DNA of 38,489 nucleotides from Hymenobacter sp. (GTDB lineage Bacteria > Bacteroidota > Bacteroidia > Cytophagales > Hymenobacteraceae): NCBI GenBank assembly GCA_025353905.1, contig JANXNW010000314.1:1-38489 (forward strand), given 5' to 3'. The position numbers and the translations under genes were made by a program. The notes under the pieces are model-generated. The model had not been told where the DNA came from, did not search any database, and worked only from the letters and a program-made list of their open reading frames with translations. This document shows, piece by piece, positions 34,527 to 38,489 of this stretch. How positions within the stretch are numbered: the first letter of the stretch is position 1; every line of letters starts with the position of its first letter.

Positions 34527-34585
34527 TCGAACCAGCGACCTACTGATTATGAGTCAGTTGCTCTAACCAATTGAGCTATAGGCCC
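34512..34585 (-). tRNA. tRNA with CAT anticodon (Met elongator or Ile2)
   Basis: The minus strand folds into a full cloverleaf. The acceptor is GGGCCTA/TGGGCCC, and the D stem is GCTC/GAGC. The anticodon stem ACTGA/TCAGT has loop CTCATAA (anticodon CAT), and the T stem GCTGG/CCAGC has loop TTCGATT. The length is 74 bases with discriminator A and no encoded CCA. CAT could be elongator Met or lysidine-modified Ile2. The acceptor resembles bacterial tRNA-Ile, but the choice cannot be settled by eye. Its 3' part is the integration site of the adjacent element. Confidence 0.93.
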
Positions 34586-34620
34586 GTATTAGCCGCGTGA
34601 AGCAGCCAGTGGGAGCAAAG

Positions 34621-35706
34621 TTAAGCTACCAGCGCGGGTTGGGGCCGGGCCCGGCCCAGCTGGCGCAGCAAGGCCACGTGCGAAGCGACGGCGGTGCGCA
34701 TCCGGGGGTATTCCTGGTAGGGCAGGTCGAATTCCTGGCAGGTCTGGCGGATGATGCGGCTCAGGGCGGGGTAGTGAACGTGCGAGATTTTGGGAAACAG
34801 GTGGTGCTCGACCTGGAAATTCAGCCCGCCCACCAGCCAGCTGATGACGCGGTTATGAGTGGCGAAGTTGGCCGTGGTGCGCAGCTGGTGGATGGCCCAC
34901 TCGTCGGCGAGCTGCCGGGTGTCGGCGGCGGGCACCGGAAAGGCCGCCTGCTCGACGGTGTGGGCCAGCTGAAAGACGATGCTCAGCACGAAGCCCGCCA
35001 CGGCTCCGGTCAGGCCGAAGCCCAGCGCCCAGCCACCCCAGCCGACGCAATACACCGGCAGGCCCACGTAGAGCACCAGGTTCAGCAGCTTGAAGCCCCA
35101 GAAAATGAGGTGGTCGGGGCGGCTCATCGGGCGCAGGGCCACGGGGCCGATGCGGCGGGTGAAATACTTCTGGTAGTCGGTGATAAAAATCCAGGAGATG
35201 TAGAGCAGCCCGTAGAAAAACCAGAAATACAGGTGCTGAAAGCGGTGGGCGCGGTGGTGGGGCTGGTCGGGGGTGAGGCGCATCCAGGGCCGGATGTCGA
35301 GGTCGTCGTCGAGGCCGGCGATGTTGGTGTACATGTGGTGGATGCCGTTGTGCTTGGCCTCCCACATGTACACGCTGCCACCGCACACGTTGAGCGTGAA
35401 CGCGGCGCAGCGGTTGAGCCAGTGGTGGCGGCTGAAGCTGCCGTGGGCCCCGTCGTGCATCACGTTGAAGCCGATGCCGGCCAGTACGCCGCCCAGCAGC
35501 ACACACTCGGCCAGCGCCCAGCCCAGGGGCGGCGTAAAAAAGACGAGGTGCGTGTAGAGCGCCACCAGGCTGCCCACCAGCAAAATAGCCTTGCGCAGCA
35601 GCGCGCCGTTGCCGGTAGGAGCGGTGCCGGTCGCCGCAAAATAGGCCGTGGTGCGGCGCTTCAGCTCAGCGTGAAAGGAGCGCGGGGGCGCGAATTTGGG
35701 CAGCAT
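34621..35706 (-). CDS. Fatty-acid (acyl-CoA/acyl-lipid) desaturase
   Basis: This 361-residue integral membrane protein has the three histidine boxes of the desaturase family: HDGAH (residues 84-88), HNGIHH (119-124) and QVEHH (298-302). The glutamine in the last box is typical of front-end or linoleoyl-CoA-type desaturases. Hydrophobic segments at about 39-57, 63-82, 160-177 and 205-246 fit four membrane spans. It should introduce a double bond into membrane acyl chains using a di-iron centre, with electrons from a cytochrome b5 or ferredoxin. No fused cytochrome b5 domain is present. It lies next to the tRNA and is unrelated to the PUL. Confidence 0.9.
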   Translation of the reverse strand: MLPKFAPPRSFHAELKRRTTAYFAATGTAPTGNGALLRKAILLVGSLVALYTHLVFFTPPLGWALAECVLLGGVLAGIGFNVMHDGAHGSFSRHHWLNRCAAFTLNVCGGSVYMWEAKHNGIHHMYTNIAGLDDDLDIRPWMRLTPDQPHHRAHRFQHLYFWFFYGLLYISWIFITDYQKYFTRRIGPVALRPMSRPDHLIFWGFKLLNLVLYVGLPVYCVGWGGWALGFGLTGAVAGFVLSIVFQLAHTVEQAAFPVPAADTRQLADEWAIHQLRTTANFATHNRVISWLVGGLNFQVEHHLFPKISHVHYPALSRIIRQTCQEFDLPYQEYPRMRTAVASHVALLRQLGRARPQPALVA

Positions 35707-36118
35707 GACGACTAAAAAATGGGAAAAGCACTGAGTGAAGAGCCGCGCCGGCCGGCATCGTGCCCGCCCCAGCTTCGACCGCCCGCCAGCGGTGCTGGCC
35801 TTAACCGCACCACTGGGCGGAGGTTTGCCGTGCGAGCGCGGCGCGCGCCGACCTTTGCGGGCCAGTCCGGCGCGCGGACAACCACGCGGCGCTCAGAGAA
35901 GTCAGCAGCCCGAATTCGCCGCAACGCCGCCTGAAAAAAACGTCGCTGCTCCCAAATCCTGCGCCACTTCGGTTTCTCCGGGGCCGGGTTTCTGAGAAAC
36001 AGGTTGAGTTTAGTAAGACATGAGACGTTAGACACGAGGCATAAGATTTCTCGTCAGACGCTCGCCGAGAAAAGTCTCGTGTCTTACGTCTCGTATCTTA
36101 CTAAAATCAAACAGCTTC
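35707..36118. other. 412-base intergenic region with no gene
   Basis: The region separates the desaturase start from the stop of the BatA-like gene. Short open frames are GC-rich shadows. Apart from the inverted repeat at 36009-36105 I see no structured feature or convincing promoter. Confidence 0.5.
36009..36105. repeat. Imperfect 30-base inverted repeat past the BatA-like gene
   Basis: The left arm 36009-36038 (TTTAGTAAGACATGAGACG...) and right arm 36076-36105 pair with four mismatches. The loop holds a further TTTCTCG/CGAGAAA stem. It lies 14 bases past the stop of the BatA-like gene and may end or protect that transcript. Confidence 0.7.
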
Positions 36119-38185
36119 TCAGGCCACTTGCGCCACCGGAGCCGCCACCGTCCGCCGCGCCGACCCAAACCGCAACAGCAGCCCCTCAGCCAGCAGCGCC
36201 GCAAGCGCCAGCAACAGGCAGTAGCGCCAGAGCGGCGTACCGCTTTGCCCCGCCCCCAGTTGGGCCAGCGTCTCCGGCCGGGCGTTTGCGTCGAGCACCC
36301 GCACGTTGGGGCCAACCAGCCGTCGTAACTCCGCCACCGAGTAAGCCGCCAGTTCCGATTCACGCTTGTCGGCATTGAGGGCCAATGTAGTCAGCACTTT
36401 ATTGCCGCGCCGCAACTCATAAAAACCGGGCGCGTCCAGCCCAGCCGGCACTTCGAGCCGCAACTCGTCACCCAGCCGCCGCTGGCTCGGAATGAAGCTC
36501 AGGCTGTCGCGCGTCAGACGGTAGGGCGCAGCCTCCGCGCTCGCACTTGCGGCATCAGCAGCTCCGGCATCCAGTGGCACCGTCAGCGTAAGCGCGCCCG
36601 CTGACAGCCGGTAGGCCGGCAGCTGGTCGGCGCGTGAGCTGCTCATCGCCAAACGGTATAACACAGGCACGAATAGCGCGTGGCCCACGAAATCCGAATA
36701 CTCCGGCGCGAACGGGGCCGCAAACACGTAACACCGGCCGCGTCCGCTGCCGTAAGAGGTCAAAAAGGCATCGCCATCGCGCAAGCGCAGAATGTCCGTC
36801 CCGCCACTGCCCGGCCGCAGCACCGGCCCCACTTGCGGCAAGGCTACCTGCCGCGGCTGCACCCCGAATACATCCCGAAAAAACGGGTCGCGCGGATTGG
36901 GCAGCGCTACTTCCTGTCGCACCAGTCCGGTGGCCGTCGTCGGCTCCCATCGGGCCTCGCTGGCACCCAGCGCCCGTAGCAGCGTTTGGTAGGAAGCCTG
37001 GTCCGCACCCCGTCCCGGCGGCACCACCACCACGCTGCCCCCGCGCCGCACCACGCCCGCCAGCGCCTCGCGCAAGTTCGCCTCCACCCGCGGCACCTCA
37101 CGCAGCAACACCAAATTTGCCCGCTGCAACGCCGCGTAATCCACGCGCTCCGGCCGCCCGAATGAATATTGAAACAACGACTCCCGTTCGTAAGCCGCCC
37201 GTGCTACTGGCTCCGCGCTTACTTCCACCACGCGGATAGTGGCAGCCGGTCGCAAGGTAAAATAAAACGTGTTGTCGAAAGTCACCGGCGCGTCGCCCAG
37301 CTCCACCCGACCCAGCGCCAGCTTGTCGTCCGGCAGCTGCACCTGCACGGTTGTCTCCATCGCTTGCCCAGCCGCGATATTCACTTGCAGCGTAGCCGCT
37401 TGCCGACCATCCAGCAGCACTTTCACCGGACAGTCCGCTACGGATTTGCTTCCCCCATTGCGCAAGCGCACGTGCAGCCCCACGTTGGCCCGCACCCGCA
37501 CGAAGGCATCGTTCAGCCACACGCTGTCTACGTAAACGTTAGCCACCGGCAGCCCCGTCACGGGCACCAGCACCACGGACCGCTTCGCCAACTGCTTTAA
37601 CGCGGCAACGTTCGCCTCGCTTCGCTGAAAGTCACTGAATACATACAGCGGCAAGGCCGACAAACCAGTCGAAGCTGCCCGGCTCACGGCTCCCCAACCC
37701 ACTGGCCGCCGTCCCGCTTGCAGCTGGCTCAACTCTTCTGCCGAAGCCGCGCCGCCTGAAGCTGCCTTGCGCCGTCCGGTAAGTACAAAATCCACACTGG
37801 TTCCGTAACCCTTCACCAGCGTCGTTGCGCCTGTTACGGCCTCCGTCAGCAATTGCGGCTGAGTGGCTCCTGTCGCCTGCATACTACCCGAGTTATCTAC
37901 CAATACCTCCACCCGATTGGCCCTGACCGCACTTGAGTTAGCTGAATCCGGGATGAATGGCTGGCAGAAAGCGAATACTAAAAAAGCTAACCCTACTATC
38001 CTCGCCAACAGAACCAACAGCTCCTCTACACGCCGCCGTCGAACGGTCGTCAGTTCCACCTCCCGGATAAAACCCGTGTTGGTAAATCGCACTCGTTGCG
38101 GCCGTCGCAATTGCAGTAGGTGAATAAGCACGGGTATTCCCAGCGCCAGCAGTGCCCACAAAAAACCCGGATATATGAACCGCAT
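36119..38185 (-). CDS. BatA-domain/von Willebrand A membrane protein
   Basis: The 688-residue product opens with the BatA N-terminal domain. One membrane helix lies at residues 7-24 (LWALLALGIPVLIHLLQLRRP) and a second at about 55-76. A von Willebrand A-like domain follows (from about 92), with the metal-site motif DNSGS at 97-101. A long periplasmic part holds beta-sandwich stretches and a glutamine-amidotransferase-like fold region (VVRRGGSVVVVPPG, YVFAAPFAPEYSDF). A last helix lies near the C terminus (LWRYCLLLALAALLAEGLLLRF). Such proteins are common in Bacteroidota and are often linked with MoxR ATPases, but no partner lies in this window. Function is unknown; a role in envelope protein assembly or stress is usually guessed. 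Confidence 0.85.
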   Translation of the reverse strand: MRFIYPGFLWALLALGIPVLIHLLQLRRPQRVRFTNTGFIREVELTTVRRRRVEELLVLLARIVGLAFLVFAFCQPFIPDSANSSAVRANRVEVLVDNSGSMQATGATQPQLLTEAVTGATTLVKGYGTSVDFVLTGRRKAASGGAASAEELSQLQAGRRPVGWGAVSRAASTGLSALPLYVFSDFQRSEANVAALKQLAKRSVVLVPVTGLPVANVYVDSVWLNDAFVRVRANVGLHVRLRNGGSKSVADCPVKVLLDGRQAATLQVNIAAGQAMETTVQVQLPDDKLALGRVELGDAPVTFDNTFYFTLRPAATIRVVEVSAEPVARAAYERESLFQYSFGRPERVDYAALQRANLVLLREVPRVEANLREALAGVVRRGGSVVVVPPGRGADQASYQTLLRALGASEARWEPTTATGLVRQEVALPNPRDPFFRDVFGVQPRQVALPQVGPVLRPGSGGTDILRLRDGDAFLTSYGSGRGRCYVFAAPFAPEYSDFVGHALFVPVLYRLAMSSSRADQLPAYRLSAGALTLTVPLDAGAADAASASAEAAPYRLTRDSLSFIPSQRRLGDELRLEVPAGLDAPGFYELRRGNKVLTTLALNADKRESELAAYSVAELRRLVGPNVRVLDANARPETLAQLGAGQSGTPLWRYCLLLALAALLAEGLLLRFGSARRTVAAPVAQVA

Positions 38186-38287
38186 ATTGCGCTAACGAAG
38201 TTGTCAGGATAAACCCCAACTATTCAGACAAGAGTACCCATCAAGCGGAACGCTACCCACATGGTAAGTGAGCTAATTGTCCTAAAC

Positions 38288-38339
38288 AAAAAAGCCCCCC
38301 GCAAGTACTACGCTGGTAAAAGCGCGGCTCCTGCGGAGG
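38288..38339 (-). terminator. rRNA operon terminator
   Basis: On the minus strand CCTCCGCA (38339-38332) pairs with TGCGGGGG (38303-38296), and a run of six T follows at 38293-38288. It lies 25 bases past the 5S 3' end, as expected for the end of the rRNA operon. Confidence 0.8.
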
Positions 38340-38363
38340 ACTTGGATACTCCTAATAATAAAA

Positions 38364-38472
38364 TTGGCGGCGACCGACTCTCCCACCGGTGAAGGCAGTA
38401 CCATAGGCGCACCGGGGCTTAACGACTCTGTTCGGAATGGGAAGAGGTGAACACCCGGGCTAAAGCCACCAT
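38364..38472 (-). rRNA. rrf: 5S ribosomal RNA
   Basis: The minus strand reads the conserved 5S landmarks GGTGGC at the 5' end, CCCATTCCGAACAGAG in loop C, and GGGAGAGTCGG near the 3' end. TGGTGGC and GCCGCCA close helix I. About 109 bases are covered, with ends set by that helix and accurate to a few bases. The rest of the operon lies beyond the right edge. Confidence 0.95.
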
Positions 38473-38489
38473 TGCTGGTGGGGCTATCC

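Noticed and set aside
35719..35995. Short plus-strand open frames between the desaturase and the BatA-like gene
   Set aside because: They are Arg/Ala/Pro-rich with no motifs or start signals, typical of GC-rich intergenic DNA.

Overview
The window looks like a Bacteroidota chromosome of the Hymenobacter type. The evidence is high GC, SusC/SusD pairs, type IX secretion (T9SS) sorting tails of the 'YPNP...LYQLVVR' type, few Shine-Dalgarno sequences and a TAnnTTTG-like -7 element. The genus is inferred from these features, not proven by them.

Layout. Positions 20-1235 hold a Gly/Met-rich lipoprotein and a 65-residue GldL-like membrane protein. From 1.6 to 27.5 kb lies one polysaccharide utilisation locus (PUL) aimed at beta-mannan or glucomannan. 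Two GH3 enzymes are on the minus strand (1576-6395). A T9SS-exported GH26 with two carbohydrate-binding modules (CBMs) and a CBM-only partner are on the plus strand (7205-10843). A leftward group holds an AraC regulator, a FucP-type sugar transporter and a GH26 lipoprotein broken by one in-frame TGA. Divergent from it is a rightward run of SusC, SusD, GH5, GH26, an SSS symporter (frameshifted), a GH130 phosphorylase and a cellobiose/mannobiose 2-epimerase.

How it works together (inference from known families). Secreted GH26 and GH5 enzymes cut mannan, and SusC/SusD carry oligomers into the periplasm. GH26 enzymes trim them to mannobiose and a symporter imports it. The epimerase makes Man-beta-1,4-Glc, which GH130 phosphorolyses to mannose-1-phosphate and glucose. 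The symporter and one GH26 look inactivated, while the FucP-type transporter and a second GH26 are intact. The importing step may therefore have been reassigned, or the window may contain sequencing errors.

Positions 27662-34526 are a 6.9-kb integrative element inserted in the 3' end of a CAT-anticodon tRNA gene. A 16-bp direct repeat marks attL and attR. The insertion has moved what looks like the tRNA's own terminator 6.9 kb away. The element encodes a tyrosine integrase, an unknown protein with an internal duplication, an excisionase-like HTH protein, an unknown Pro/Arg-rich protein, a probable replication initiator and a protein with a degenerate zinc-ribbon region. It also carries a 31-bp terminal direct repeat, iteron-like TAGGGT repeats, paired dyads and a nested palindrome.

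The right flank holds a fatty-acid desaturase, a BatA/von Willebrand A membrane protein and the 5S end of an rRNA operon reading leftward. Several genes are broken, and intergenic inverted repeats are unusually frequent between the PUL genes.
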